DNA from: Muscardinus avellanarius
Taxonomy: Eukaryota; Chordata; Mammalia; Rodentia; Gliridae
Assembly: GCA_963383645.1 (NCBI GenBank)
Contig: OY726564.1
Location: forward strand, 112,642,040-112,706,039
Direction of reading: 5' to 3'
DNA: 64,000 nt
Shown: piece by piece, positions 10,201 to 20,873 of the stretch
How the letters are laid out: every line of letters starts with the position of its first letter
Numbering within the stretch: the first letter of the stretch is position 1
The notes under the pieces: model-generated
Databases searched by the model: none
The model's input: only the letters and a program-made list of their open reading frames with translations
What the model was told of the DNA's origin: nothing
Translations under genes and position numbers: made by a program

Positions 10201-11252
10201 TCAAAGCTCAGGAAATTAAAGCGAGAATAAACAAGTGGGATAGCATCAAACTAAAAAGTTTCTTCTCATCAAAGGAAACTATCAATAACCTAAAGAGGAA
10301 GCCTACAGAATGGGAAAAGATCTTTACCAGCCACCACTCTGATAGGGGGCTAATATCCAGAATATACAAAGAGCTCAAAAGACTACACTAGCAAAACAAA
10401 CAACCCAATCAAGAAATGGGCAACTGAGCCGGGCATGGTGGCGCACGCTTGTAATCCCCGCGCTTGGGAGGCAGAGACAGGAGGATTGCGCAGGTTCGAA
10501 GCCAGCCGTGTGTGCTGGCTTAGGAGACCCTGTTTCCAAATAAAAAAAAATGTAAAAATAGGTCTGGGAGTGTAGCCCGCAGATAGAAGGGCTTCCAGGA
10601 ACCCCAGTACCACCAAAAAAAAAAAAAAAAAAGGGCAACTGAACTGAATAGACACTTCACAAAAGAAGAGATGCAAAGGGCCAATAGATACATGAAAAGA
10701 TGTTCTACATCACTGGCCATCAGGGAGATGCAAATCAAAACTACACTGAGATTCCATCTAACCCCAGTCAGAGTGGCAAGCATAAAGAAATCAAATAACA
10801 ACAAATGCTGGTGAGGATGTGGGGAAAGAGGAACTCTTTTACACTGTTGGTGGGTATGCAAACTAGTTCGGCCACTATGGAGATCTGTGTGGAGTTTCCT
10901 AAGAAAGGTGGGAATAGATCCACGATATGATCCAGCTATAGCTATACCACTCCTGGGTATCTTTCTAAAGGGGTTGAATTCAGAGAAATACAGCAACATA
11001 TGCATACCTATGTTCATAGCAGCACAATTTGTAATAGCCAAATTATGGAACCAACCCAGATCTCCATCAACAGATGAATGGATAGCAAAACTCTGGGAAA
11101 TACACACAATGGAATTCTATTCAGCCATAAAGAAGAACAAAATTATATCATTTGCAAGAAGATGGAAAGTCCTGGAGAACATTATGTTAAGTGATATCAG
11201 CCAAGCACAGAAGGAGAAGGTACATATGTTTCCTCTAATATGCCCAAACTAA
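7216..11252 (+). pseudogene. LINE-1 ORF2 (endonuclease / reverse transcriptase), broken
   Basis: ORF2p normally nicks target DNA and reverse-transcribes L1 RNA. Here the start MAENK is followed by one extra A in an A6 run (about 7228-7233), which shifts the frame after a few codons. Downstream, endonuclease motifs remain (QETHL near 7340; GDFN near 7645; SDHN near 7905). RT motifs also remain (KSPGPDGF near 8625; [10 protein letters not shown] near 9010; FTDD at 9313-9324). The C-terminal Cys/His region lies at 10.8 kb. Further lesions: TGA at 7679-7681, where L1-C has CGA; loss of one C near 8217; an extra CT near 9378; a shift near 10025; TGA at 10812-10814; and the SINE at 10428-10632. The CGA-to-TGA change fits CpG decay. 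Confidence 0.9.
10428..10632 (+). mobile_element. B1-ID SINE inserted in L1-A ORF2
   Basis: Short-linker subfamily copy with the head GCCGGGCATGGTGGCGCACGC, the box-B-like GCAGGTTCGAAGCC, the linker GTGCTGGCTTAGGAGACCC, a tail ending AGTACCACC, and an A20 tract. The target-site duplication GGGCAACTGA is at 10418-10427 and 10633-10642 (10/10). It interrupts the ORF2 codons for …[11 protein letters not shown], so it is younger than L1-A. Confidence 0.95.
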
Positions 11253-11500
11253 GAAACACAGAGGATACCAGTGGGACTCCAGATAATGGAGGGGAAATAT
11301 CGGCAAAGTTTGAATGGAAAGATAGGAGAGGAGGAAGGCTGATTTTGATTAATAAGGGTCTACATCCAAATAGGTGTAAAATTATGAATATGACATGGTT
11401 AAGCTGGACAACCATTGGTGGGAGGGGGAAGGGAAAATGGGGGCGGGGGGGGGAGAGGGCATCAAGTATAGTTTAAATGTATACCATTTATGTTTTAAAA
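11253..11500 (+). other. L1-A 3' UTR with G-rich polypurine tract
   Basis: It follows the ORF2 C-terminus (…LICPN, stop). A run of G blocks at 11420-11459 (GGGAGGGGGAAGGG, then GGGGGCGGGGGGGGG) is the conserved polypurine, G-quadruplex-capable feature of L1 3' UTRs. The end, ATACCATTTATGTTTT plus a few A, differs completely from the CACCAATAAA end of the other L1s here. Confidence 0.8.
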
Positions 11501-11517
11501 AAGAATTAACTTCTTTA

Positions 11518-13031
11518 AAACACAGAACCATATACAGTCAGTTTTGCATCTTGGGTCATTCAGGTATTAGGCATGTGTACTTCAGCCATTTAGATAAATG
11601 ACCATGAATGCATAGCCCTCACTTTTACCTTGAACTATTTCTACATTATTTAGAAACACTGGGATAAGTGATTCCATCCAAAGGTGCAGAATCCACGCTG
11701 CTGCCACCTGCTTCTTGACATACTCGGTCATGGGGCCACCCTGACTGACGTCGTAAGGCTGGCCTTTCTGCTCTGAAACCCAAGCACAGGAAAAGCACCA
11801 CTTTTTAGTAAGGGTCAGAGTGAGGTGATGCGAAAAGAAACCTACTCCAGCTCAGGAAGTGTGAGTGACATTTTATTGTCTCATGTCACATCTGCTCAAG
11901 ATTTCAGAGAGAGAGAAAAAAAAGGAATAAACATGCTTTGAGGTAACACAAAGATTATATAGCCAGTGGTTTATTTAGAAAGATTACAGTTGGAGTGACA
12001 TTTGTGAAAAAGAAAACCCAGACTACCAACTTTGAACACAGGCATACTGGCCTGGGTAAAATATCTAAAGAGCATCGATGGGATTCCCATGGGCCACAGG
12101 AGTTACGACTTGACTTGCCCAAAATTGAACAGTGAATTTTCCTCCAGATTTTTCCTACCAAAACTCGTTGGACTAGATTTCTTCCTTCCAATTTCAGTTT
12201 TAATACATAAATTTTCCCAAACTGATGAATAAAGTATTCAGATTTAAAGGATTAGGGAAGGAAGACACTGGTCCTTGAGATTTGTATTTTAATGAAAAGT
12301 GCAAAAGAGAAATTATAGCACTCTGAGGAGGAAAACTGTATTTCTGTAATTAACAATGGTCAACACAGGATGCATTCCTCCTTAATAAGATATACATGTC
12401 TTATTAAATATATTTTATTAAAAAATATATATATACTTTGACCTATCTATCCTTAACTGTCAGTTCTTAGGACATCCAGCCTGTTGAATAATTTGGAGAA
12501 TCATGCAAAATGTTAAACCATGAAAAAGTTTTGTGCCACATACTGATATGACCACATGTGGTTTTAAAAATAGTCTATAGCCAATGTATCTATCTCTGCA
12601 TTATACATCTCAAGACTCAATGACTAACAATGTCACTGGAGACATATACTAATAACAGTCACTCACTGCATCTTAAATCCAGATAATACATTCTGAAACT
12701 GATCTGAAATAATAGAGTCTAAACTTGCCACTGGGACCGTTTTTTCAAGTGTTTTATAAGGTCAATGTTGTATCATGAAATTTAATTTTAATAGAAGAGG
12801 AACCAAATAACATGCTTTTGAGTCCAATATACGACTAGTAATGGCAGAATGCCCCCAAATCACTTTCCTTCTAGGTTGAAGAATATCAAACACATAATTT
12901 AGAAAAGGCATTAGCTATCTACCTTGTAATTTTAGAAGACCAGTTCAAAATTTCAGAGCATTTTGAAAACACTGATTTGCATTTTTAAATTATTTTAAAA
13001 TACTTTAACCTTCACTAATTTGAGATGTAAA

Positions 13032-13032
<1 letters not shown>
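11518..13032. other. Mostly unique DNA with one exon-like segment
   Basis: No repeats are recognised apart from short A/T runs. The only protein-like item is the segment at 11629-11772, entered separately. Confidence 0.4.
11629..11772 (-). other. Exon-like segment with splice-site context
   Basis: On the minus strand a 144-bp block is preceded by a plausible acceptor (TTTCCTGTGCTTGGGTTTCAG, position 11773) and followed by a plausible donor (CAAG/GTAAAAG, 11628). One frame is open throughout (phase 2 in, phase 1 out) and reads like protein: …QKGQPYDVSQGGPMTEY, VKKQVAAAWILHLW…. Codon usage is GC-rich compared with the AT-rich flanks. I do not recognise the family, and no neighbouring exon is evident. 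It may be a true exon, a decayed exon or part of a processed copy. Confidence 0.25.

Positions 13033-13077
<45 letters not shown>
13033..13077. repeat. (CA)n microsatellite
   Basis: An uninterrupted AC dinucleotide run of about 45 bp in unique DNA, probably polymorphic in length. Confidence 0.95.
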
Positions 13078-13079
<2 letters not shown>

Positions 13080-14929
13080 AAATGAACATAGCCAAGTTAT
13101 AGTCAGTTCTTGATCTAGCTGCTAAATTTCTTCTAAGAAAACCTTTTAATTTTGTTCTTTGGTCGACTTTTATTTACTGACATCATCTTAAGTGATGCAG
13201 TTGTGCAAAATATTTTAAGACTCAATAGAAAATTCAAAGTCAAAAGCACTGGATTTATTCTTATTCCAAAATTAATTCATGTATTGTCAAACATTCAGGA
13301 TTTTTTTCATAAAAAATGTTTTTAGAAAACCTTACCACCATTACAACTCAGTGCTTTGTTTTATCTATTCAGATTATATCTCACACTCAGAAAACTGGAA
13401 TCATATCTGGTAACTCTCATTGATACTAATATGAATAAATCTTGTATAATTCACATCTACTTAAAAAGCCAAAGTTCTTTGATTTATTTTGTCACCTGCT
13501 CAACACTTCATGCCAATGAGAATTTCTAATAAGTAGCAAAATTGTTTTTTTAAAAGAATTCATTTTACACTTCACTCTCCAATATTTTCATGACCAAAAT
13601 CATAGTTTCAAAGGTTTCCAAACCTGGAAGAAAAGAATGGTGAGAAGTATAGAGTTTTAGAAAACAAGTGGTTGAAATTGTTATATACCACAGCCACATT
13701 CAAAGAATGAAGACAGAAAAGAAGCCACTGCATTTGAGAAAGAGGATTTTTCCCCCACTGATGACTTTTAATATAGAACAAAAGTAGAAGTCAAATTCAA
13801 TAGGTAATATCATATGAAAGATAAAAAAACAAGAGCTAGCAAGTAAGAGTTTATTCCAATAAATTATGTGGGAAAGAAAATAAGCTGGCGAAGGGCAGAA
13901 AGTTGGTTGGTGCAAGGTTTTTCATAAAGGGGAAATAGTAAATGCATCTGTGGTCATGGGCTTGAAATTCATGCAGAAAAAAAATATGTAGAGAAGCAAA
14001 GAATGAAGGTAATCAATTGAACAAATTCTTTGATGATTCTGGAGGGAAAGGGACCAAGTCATAGGTAGCTGAAATAACCTAGCAATTCAGGAGAAATGAT
14101 TCCTTCCATTTTGGTAGGGGAAAACATGGTTGAAAATGGGATATGAGAACATTTTTACTTGATATGTTTCTTTTCTCTGTGAAATAGGAACTGAGTCATC
14201 TGCTAAATTTTGAGCAGAGGAGAAAAGGTTTGTGTAGTCTCTGTGGGGATAAGAATAGGTTCAGAGGAGAAATAAAAAAAGGAAGTTAAAGAGAATTGAC
14301 AGATTGGGAATACAGCATTTGTACTTCATGAATCGACGGCAACATGCACTCATGCACTTTTTCTCCAGGAACTTAAAGGAGACCTAAATATTAAATCATG
14401 AATTGAAAGTTTTTACTTGGCACAGTAATGAAGAGATGAAAACATCTGTGGGCTATGGAGACCGAATATTTGGAAGTAAAGAATATCAAGGGCAGTAAGG
14501 GACTTGGAAAATGAACTGAAAAAACTAGATCAAGGGAGCTAGAATTAAAAATTATTTTAATGATAAGGTTAAGTGGATGTGAGGGAGAGAAAAATATAGA
14601 AGAATAATAGGTTGTGGTCAAAAAGGGAAAATTAGAAATTGAAGGCTTTAAAGGTCATGGTCTTCCAGGTACTGACCAAGTCCAAGACACAGGCATGTAA
14701 GTAAGTATGTTGCTCAGGTGGGCAGGAAGAGACAATAGTAGAAAAAAGCCCAAATAACTCTGAAGGCATTGGATAAACCATTGGGATAAAGAAAAGAATG
14801 GGATATTGAAGACTAACTATGGACCAATTCTGAGGAGCAACCTTTGACTAGGAAATGGCATTGAAAGAAGTGAGAAAATGAGACCCATTTCATTGTCGAT
14901 AATCAAATATTACACCTCAGAGAGTATGA
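13078..14929. other. Unassigned AT-rich DNA
   Basis: No gene, SINE or L1 segment is recognised across about 1.85 kb. The frames present are short and lack motifs. Confidence 0.45.
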
Positions 14930-14957
14930 AGCTGTTGTTGTTGTTGTTGTTGTTGCA
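14930..14957. repeat. (TTG)n microsatellite
   Basis: Eight to nine GTT/TTG units in a row. Confidence 0.9.
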
Positions 14958-15845
14958 GAAATCTGATTAAAAAGACTGGTATGTCAGATGGCATGACTTT
15001 CAGTAGGATAAAGGTTGCAGAGCTCAAAGCCCAGTCAGAAAGAACTTGTGGTTGGGCAAAGAACTCGGGCCCAGCCACCCAAGCTGTAGAACCCATCATA
15101 GAACAGATGCTTGGGCTTGAGGGGGTTTCAAAGGAAGTGGTGTCACTGATAAAAGAGGTAACTAAAAAAGGTGGGACATGTAGAAATTTAAGTAGAGATG
15201 TTATCAAAGAGATACAAATACACACAGAAAATCTGGTGCTTGAATATAAAATTAAAGCACATTACAAAAATAGCCTTTCTATATAACTTAAAGAGATGAC
15301 CAGAAGATAAAGAATATATTGTCTGTATTTTAATCACAATATCTTTAACTCATCATAGAGCCTCTTAAAGTATTTTGTGAAAAAATAATCAAAATATCTG
15401 TCCATCTACAAAGAACCTAAGATTTTGAGTTGCTTGACTACAACTGGTTTATATAATAAGCCAACTTTATTCTCTAGCTTTATATCTTTAAGCTTAATTA
15501 TTCTTCATAAATGCCTGAATGTAAGGACATAGCCTATGGCTATAAATATAAACAAATCTAATGAGATATAAGGGGATTGTATGCATGGCTATGGCCATTT
15601 CTTGTCCAAACCTAGCTTTATAAAAATAGATCCAAGGGTTCATTTCTAAAGTTCCATAGGTTTTAGAAAAGCCGAGTTCTTTGGAAGTACTTTGGCAAGC
15701 ATCACACACGATAGGGAAAGGCCAAGGAGGTATAAGCCCACACTTTAAGCCCGCCATCAGGTGTCAACCACAGCACTTTTCATCTAGTTTATATCTGGAG
15801 TTGCTACATTATGATTTACTTTTTCTTAGGATCCCCTTAGAAAGA
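14958..15845. other. Unassigned DNA
   Basis: It contains a 101-codon plus-strand frame (14981-15286) with no recognisable motif and no promoter or splice context. I regard it as unproven. Confidence 0.35.
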
Positions 15846-15849
15846 TCCT

Positions 15850-16750
15850 AAGCTTACACTAGAAGTAATGAAACAGGGGTTTCTTCTGAGCCCCCCCAAG
15901 ATGAAAAGGGGGTTACCTGAGAAGAAACCTGGAGTTTCATCATAGATAAAATGGAGTTTCTTGAGAAGAAACTCGGCATTTCCTTACAGGGTTTTTGTCT
16001 ACGGTGAGTGAAGAATGACACTTGCAGACCTCAGGAAGGGGAGTAAAAGGTTTATTGAAAGCAACAGGGATTAAGGAAGATGGCTGAACACCCCAAAGGG
16101 GCTGTTGGGTTTCTGATGTCCAGCCACTGCCTTCAGAACATTACGTGATAGTAGCCCAAGCCTAATGCCTTCAATTGTAAGCGGCTTTCTTCCAGAGTCC
16201 ACACGATCTGCCAGAAGGGAATAAGAAAAGAGGCAGAACACCACTTGGGCTGTCGGGTCTCTGATATCCAGTAGCTGCCTTTAGGTTACTACCCGAGTGT
16301 TACCCGAGCCAAGTGCCGTCAGTTGCAAACTACTTTCTCCCAGAGTCCATGTGATCTGCCAGAAAAGAGGTGCAGGTCACCCCTAGGGGCCCTGGTCAGC
16401 CTTGATGTCCAGCAGAGGCCTTCAGGTCACTACCTGAGAGTAGCCCGAGCCACGTGCCCTCAGTTGCACTCTGCCTTCTCTCAGGGCCAACACAACCTGC
16501 GAGAGAGAGAGAGAGAACAGCTCCCCAAAAGGGGAGGGGGGGGCCGAGAGGGAAAAACCCAATTTGCTGGCCGACTAGGGCCTTTGCCTGATGTTTGCGA
16601 GTCCTCTTTTTTGGTTAGGGTGACTTTGGGATCCCAGGAATTCTGAGAAGCAGCTCTCAGGATTTGCATAGGGTATTTGCAAGTCCTTGAAGAATCTCCT
16701 TTCAGTGAAGTGTCAGACTTGCTCCTGGGTTTGGACTCCTGGGTTTGTTG
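15850..16750 (-). mobile_element. Endogenous retrovirus-like LTR, antisense, with tandem repeats
   Basis: Read on the minus strand, the block has AATAAA (complement of 16051-16056) followed by TTTTACTCCCCTTCC and a GAAACTCC/GAAACCTGG-rich segment, as in R/U5. Upstream on that strand lie three degenerate tandem units (about 16099-16246, 16247-16385, 16386-16500). Each contains GATGTCCAG(C), CTGCCTTCAG-like, TAGCCCGAGCC-like and CAGTTGCA-like blocks, as U3 enhancer repeats do. The termini and family are uncertain, and no internal retroviral region is visible beside it, so a solo LTR is most likely. Confidence 0.55.
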
Positions 16751-17687
16751 ATTAGTAAACTGATGGCTTTGTGAAGCTCTGGTCCTTCTTATCTCCGAGC
16801 CTTTGGAATTTTAGATATTCGTGGCCCCCTCAGGAAACTCAGGAAATTAGCTTTTTCTACCGAGGCCTCTTCCCTATCTGCCTATTTCCTTTCTATCTCC
16901 TCAGTAATGGTAAAATAAAAAGAGAATTGTCTTTATGGAACATGTATCTTGGGTTCAAATTAGATCAATGTCTGAAATTGGATTTTGGTGGTGCTGGTTT
17001 CCAAATTTTTCAGGGACCTGAGAGAAACAGCCTTCTTTGGAAAATAATGAAATCATTCTAAGCCTCAAATACTGTTTACAAGCAATTTTTCAAATACAGA
17101 GTCTAGCAGATAATAGGAATTAATCACTACATGGAAAGACAGGATAACATAAGTAAGGATCAATAGAAACAACAGATAATAGAAATAGACCCACAAGGAC
17201 TTCAGAAATATGATTATCGGTCACAACTTTAGAGGAATTCTGCTTGCTATTGTAAGGAGATAAAAGAAAATAGTGAGAATTTTAGCAAAGACTGAGAATT
17301 AAATATAATTACTAGAACACTAGGGTTAGCCAGAAAAACTAGGTTTTATAGCCATGTAGAAGATAAGAGAGGTAATCCGTTGATATTTTGGGGGAATATT
17401 TTCAGATAAGAAGTCTGAGGAGAGGGGATGAGCTCTGAAATTGCTCTTATTAGAAGTGGGAGGTAGAATGGATTAAATGTTTGACTGTTGAGCAGCAGTG
17501 AGAACCTAGTTACGGCTGAAGACCATGTTTTTATCATGGCACCAAATAAGCACTCAGCAGTCTGGCCATAGGAACAGAGAAAGGAGATGAACTCAAACGG
17601 TATCTCTTATAAATAGCTGAGTCTTACCTGAAATAGTACAAGGTCAAGAGGCAAAAGTGTCAAATTAGCAAAAGAATATTAAAAGTG
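16751..17687 (+). other. Probable old L1 5'-region fragment (about 17080-17330) in unassigned DNA
   Basis: The segment containing ACAACAGATAATAGAAATAGACCC, ATATGATTATCGG and GAATTTTAGCAAAGACTGAG resembles the 5' region of ancient mammalian L1M elements as I remember them. The rest is unassigned. Confidence 0.35.
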
Positions 17688-18826
17688 ACTCAACAAGACC
17701 CCAAAGGCACAACAAATTAAAAAGAGAATCAATACATGGGATTGCATGAAACTGAAGAGCTTCTGTTCAGGAAAGGAAACTGTCAAGAACCTCAATCGAG
17801 AGCCAACAGAATGGGAGAAGATTTTTGCCACCTACACCACTGATAGAGGACTAATATCTAGAATATACAGAGAACTCAAGAAACTCAACACTAAGAAAAC
17901 AAAGCATCCAATAACAAAATGAGCAAGTGAACTAAATAGACACTTCACAAAAGATGAAATTCAAATGGCCAATAAATGCATGAAAAAATGCTCGACATCA
18001 CTGGCAATCAGAGAGATGCAAATCAAAACTACCCTGAGATTTCACCTAACTCCAACTAGAATGGCCATCATTCAAAACACAAACAACAACAGATGCTGGC
18101 GAGGATGTGGAGAAGTGGGAACTCTAAGACATGTTGGTGGGACTGCAAATTAGTGCAACCACTTTGGAAAACAGTATGGAGAATCCTCAGAAGAATGGGA
18201 ACAAATCTACCATTTGATCCAGCAATACCACTTCTGGGTATCTACCCAAAAGACAGGAAACCAAACTACCAAACTAATGCATGTGTATCTATGTTCATAG
18301 CTGCACAATTCACCATAGCCAAACTATGGAAACAGCCAAGATGTCCATCAACAGATGAATGGATTACAAAACTGTGGGATATGTACACAATGGAATTTTA
18401 CTCAGCCATCAAAAAACTCAATTACATCATTTTCAGGGAAATGGATGGAACTGGAGGACATTATGCTAAGTGAGATTAGTCAGTCACAAAAAATAAGAAA
18501 TCAGATGCCCTCCCTAATATGTGAGAGCTAGGGAGAATTGGGTCATAGGAGGAACTCTAGATGAAGAAGGAAATCCTATAGAGGAGCAAACAAGACAACC
18601 TAAAGGAGGAAAAAGGAGGGGGGAGAGGGAAATCTCTAAAACACACAATGTACTTAAACATATTGAAGTCAACCATTAAGCCAAGCAAGGGAAGGAGGGA
18701 AGGGGAGGGAATGGGGTGAGAATTGGGTAGGGGTTAAATCAGTGATGTGTACATGTGTGTACACACAAGTTTTTACCCCAATATGCTGTATGAATACAAT
18801 GCACCAATAAAAATAAATAAATAAAA
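17688..18826 (+). mobile_element. 5'-truncated LINE-1, CACCAATAAA-ended lineage
   Basis: It begins within the last third of ORF2 (codons equivalent to [20 protein letters not shown]) and runs through the C-terminal Cys/His region (CWRGCGE…), [20 protein letters not shown], and the 3' UTR with a GGGAGGGAATGGGG tract. It ends GCACCAATAAAAATAAATAAATAAAA. ORF2 is disabled: a stop near 17921, loss of one T near 18131 (compare 36440) and the A6 shift at 18411-18416. A possible imperfect duplication (TAAAAGTGACTCA versus TAAAAGTAAATCA) is weak. Confidence 0.9.
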
Positions 18827-19132
18827 GTAAATCATGCCATTTAGGCTGTATGGGAAGGAAGAAAAGATGAGAAGAGGCTAAATACTTGGGGGACCTGAAG
18901 GAATAAAGATACAAGATGAGATACAAGAATATAGTAAAAGTAACCAAGGATTATAGGGCCAGAGTCTGTGATCAGAGAGTGACATCTGAATTTAAGATCT
19001 GTACATTCTGAATTCACTGACGATGACAGCCAGATAGGTGCATGGAAGACTGTGATCCAGGTATAAAAGGAAGGCAACAGATGAATGCAAAAAATAATTC
19101 CAAACTAACTCAATTATATGACAGTATTTCTT
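18827..19132. other. Unassigned DNA between two L1 fragments
   Basis: About 300 bp with no recognised feature. It separates the plus-strand L1 ending at 18826 from the minus-strand L1 ending at 19133. Confidence 0.4.
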
Positions 19133-20135
19133 TTCTACAATTTTATTGGTATAATATAATTAAACATCATACAGAGGTTCAAAGAGGCACATTCTTATGT
19201 GCACATAGCATCTCTTGGCCTGTTTCTTGCCCTGTACTTGCTGGTGAGGTTATTAATGATGCGGTCATAGATGAACATATCATCTGGTCTGTTTCCTTCC
19301 TCGAGCCTCCTTTTCCTCTTCCCTGCCTCCCTCCCCATCCCTCTTCCACCATTCTTCTACTGGTCTTGGTATTATGAAAGTCCCTTTTGTTTCCTGTTTT
19401 CTCTCTAGCTACCACATATGAGAAAAAAAGTACAACCTGCGACTTTCTGAGACTGGCTGGTTTCACTTAGTATAATATCCTTTAGTTCCACCCATTTTCC
19501 TGAAAAATGACTAATTTTTATTTCTATGGCTGAGTCAAATTCTACTGTGTATATATACCATTTTCCTTATCCTGTTAAAGAATACTTGGGTTGATTCTAA
19601 AATGTGGCTATTGTGAACTGTACTGCTATCAACATGGGTACACATGTATCACCATAGTATTCTGACTTTCTTTCTTTCTTTTTTTTTTTGGTACTGGGGG
19701 ATTTCTATCTCTGGGTTATACTCACAGACCTATTTTATATTTTTTATTTGGGAACAGGGTCTCACTAAGTTTCTGAGACCCTCACTAAGTAGCTGAGGCT
19801 GGCTTCAAACCTGTGCAATCCTCCTCTCTCAGCCTCCCAAGTGCTGGGATTCTAAGCATGCACTACCACACCCAGCCTGACTTTATTTCTTTGAGAAAAG
19901 CACAGAAGAATGATAGGGCTGGGTAATATGGTGGTCCTATTCTTAGTCTTGAGGAACCTCTATCCTGATTTCTATAGTGGTTATACTAATTATAGTCCCA
20001 CCGCCAGGGTAAGAGCTCCCTTTCCCCCACATCATTGCCAGCATTTATATTTGTTTGTATTGTTGATGAGAGCTATTCTAACTACATTTCCCTGATTGTT
20101 GTTGGTGTTGAATAATATTTCTAATAAAACAAATT
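19133..20135 (-). mobile_element. 5'-truncated LINE-1, antisense, split by a SINE
   Basis: Read on the minus strand, ORF2 C-terminal codons (complement of GGTTATACTAATTATAGTCCCACC through CACCCATTTTCCTG) lead into an L1 3' UTR. That ends at the complement of TTTATTGGTATAATATAATT. The copy is more diverged than those at 17.7 and 36.0 kb. It is interrupted at 19677-19876 by a SINE. Confidence 0.85.
19677..19876 (-). mobile_element. B1-ID SINE, antisense, inside an L1
   Basis: A leading T tract and GGTACTGGGGG (complement of the ID-like tail) are followed by CAGCCTCCCAAGTGCTGGG and CACTACCACACCCAGCC (complement of the head). The target-site duplication CTGACTTTCTTTCTT / CTGACTTTATTTCTT starts at 19662 and 19877, with one mismatch. 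Confidence 0.92.
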
Positions 20136-20562
20136 TATATCTCTATGTCTCTATGTTTCCATTTATGCTTATGTGTATACTCTTATCTATCATCTTATCT
20201 AGCTAAAACAATATTGGTCCCAAAGTATTTAAATATTTATAGTAGTTGTTCATGCTAAGGTGATTTTCAGTGAAATAACTGGCTTGTGATGTTGCTACTA
20301 ATGAGGTGATGCTTTTTAATTTTGCATACATCTCCCATATACTAAAATATTTGTATCTAGTATTTCAGTTGAGTCACATTTTGGTTTTTTTTCTTCCCCT
20401 GCCAGTTATGGAAAAATTATTTGACTACATTAGTGATAAATATCCTAATTCTAATTATAAATATAGTAGCATACTTTTTTCCTTTTATTGCCTATAAAAT
20501 GAAAAAATGTTCTATCTCTGGTTACAATTACGTACACTTCATCCTGGAGTAAGGAGCAGTCG
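20136..20562. other. Unassigned AT-rich DNA
   Basis: No recognised feature. The antisense L1 similarity fades out shortly after 20100. Confidence 0.4.
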
Positions 20563-20873
20563 TGTTATGGTTTGGATCTTCAATGCCCCCAGAGGCCTGT
20601 GTATTAAAGGATTAGTCCCCAGTTTGGTGTGATTGGGAGGTAGAGCCTTCAAGAGACAGGGGGCAGAGGGAGGTCTTCTAGTCACTGGGCATGTCCTCTC
20701 CTTCCATTCTCTCTGTGTCCTGGCCAGGGGGTGAGCACGCATGCTACTCCATGTGTTCTTACCATGATATGCCCAAGAACAACACGCTTCCAAACTGTGA
20801 GCCAAAATTAAGCTCTCTTTACGAGTTGATCCAGCTCGTGCATTTTTTACAATGATAAAAAGCTGACTGCATA
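20563..20873 (+). mobile_element. MaLR-like solo LTR
   Basis: It starts TGTTATGGTTTGGATCTTC and contains TTAGTCCCCAG, TTGGGAGGTAGAGCC and GTGAGCCAAAATTAAGCTC (polyadenylation region). It ends AAAAGCTGACTGCA. This start, body and end match the ERVL-MaLR LTR type. No internal region is attached. Confidence 0.75.

Larger units (their letters stand above)
5341..11500 (+). mobile_element. Full-length LINE-1 (L1-A)
   Basis: The element starts with CTTCC(A/G)GGAAGATGGCGACCG, shared with L1-B at 29.9 kb. In order it has a 5' UTR of about 850 bp, ORF1, a 45-bp spacer, ORF2 and a 3' UTR with a G-rich polypurine tract. A 17-bp target-site duplication (AAGAATTAACTCCTTTA at 5325-5341; AAGAATTAACTTCTTTA at 11501-11517, one mismatch) defines both ends. 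The length is about 6.16 kb, or 5.95 kb without the SINE inserted at 10428. The tail is only a few A residues. ORF1 is open but ORF2 is broken many times, so it cannot retrotranspose autonomously. Confidence 0.95.

Noticed and set aside
14981..15286. 101-codon plus-strand frame
   Set aside because: No motif, start context or splice signals, and surrounded by unassigned AT-rich DNA. A chance frame cannot be excluded.
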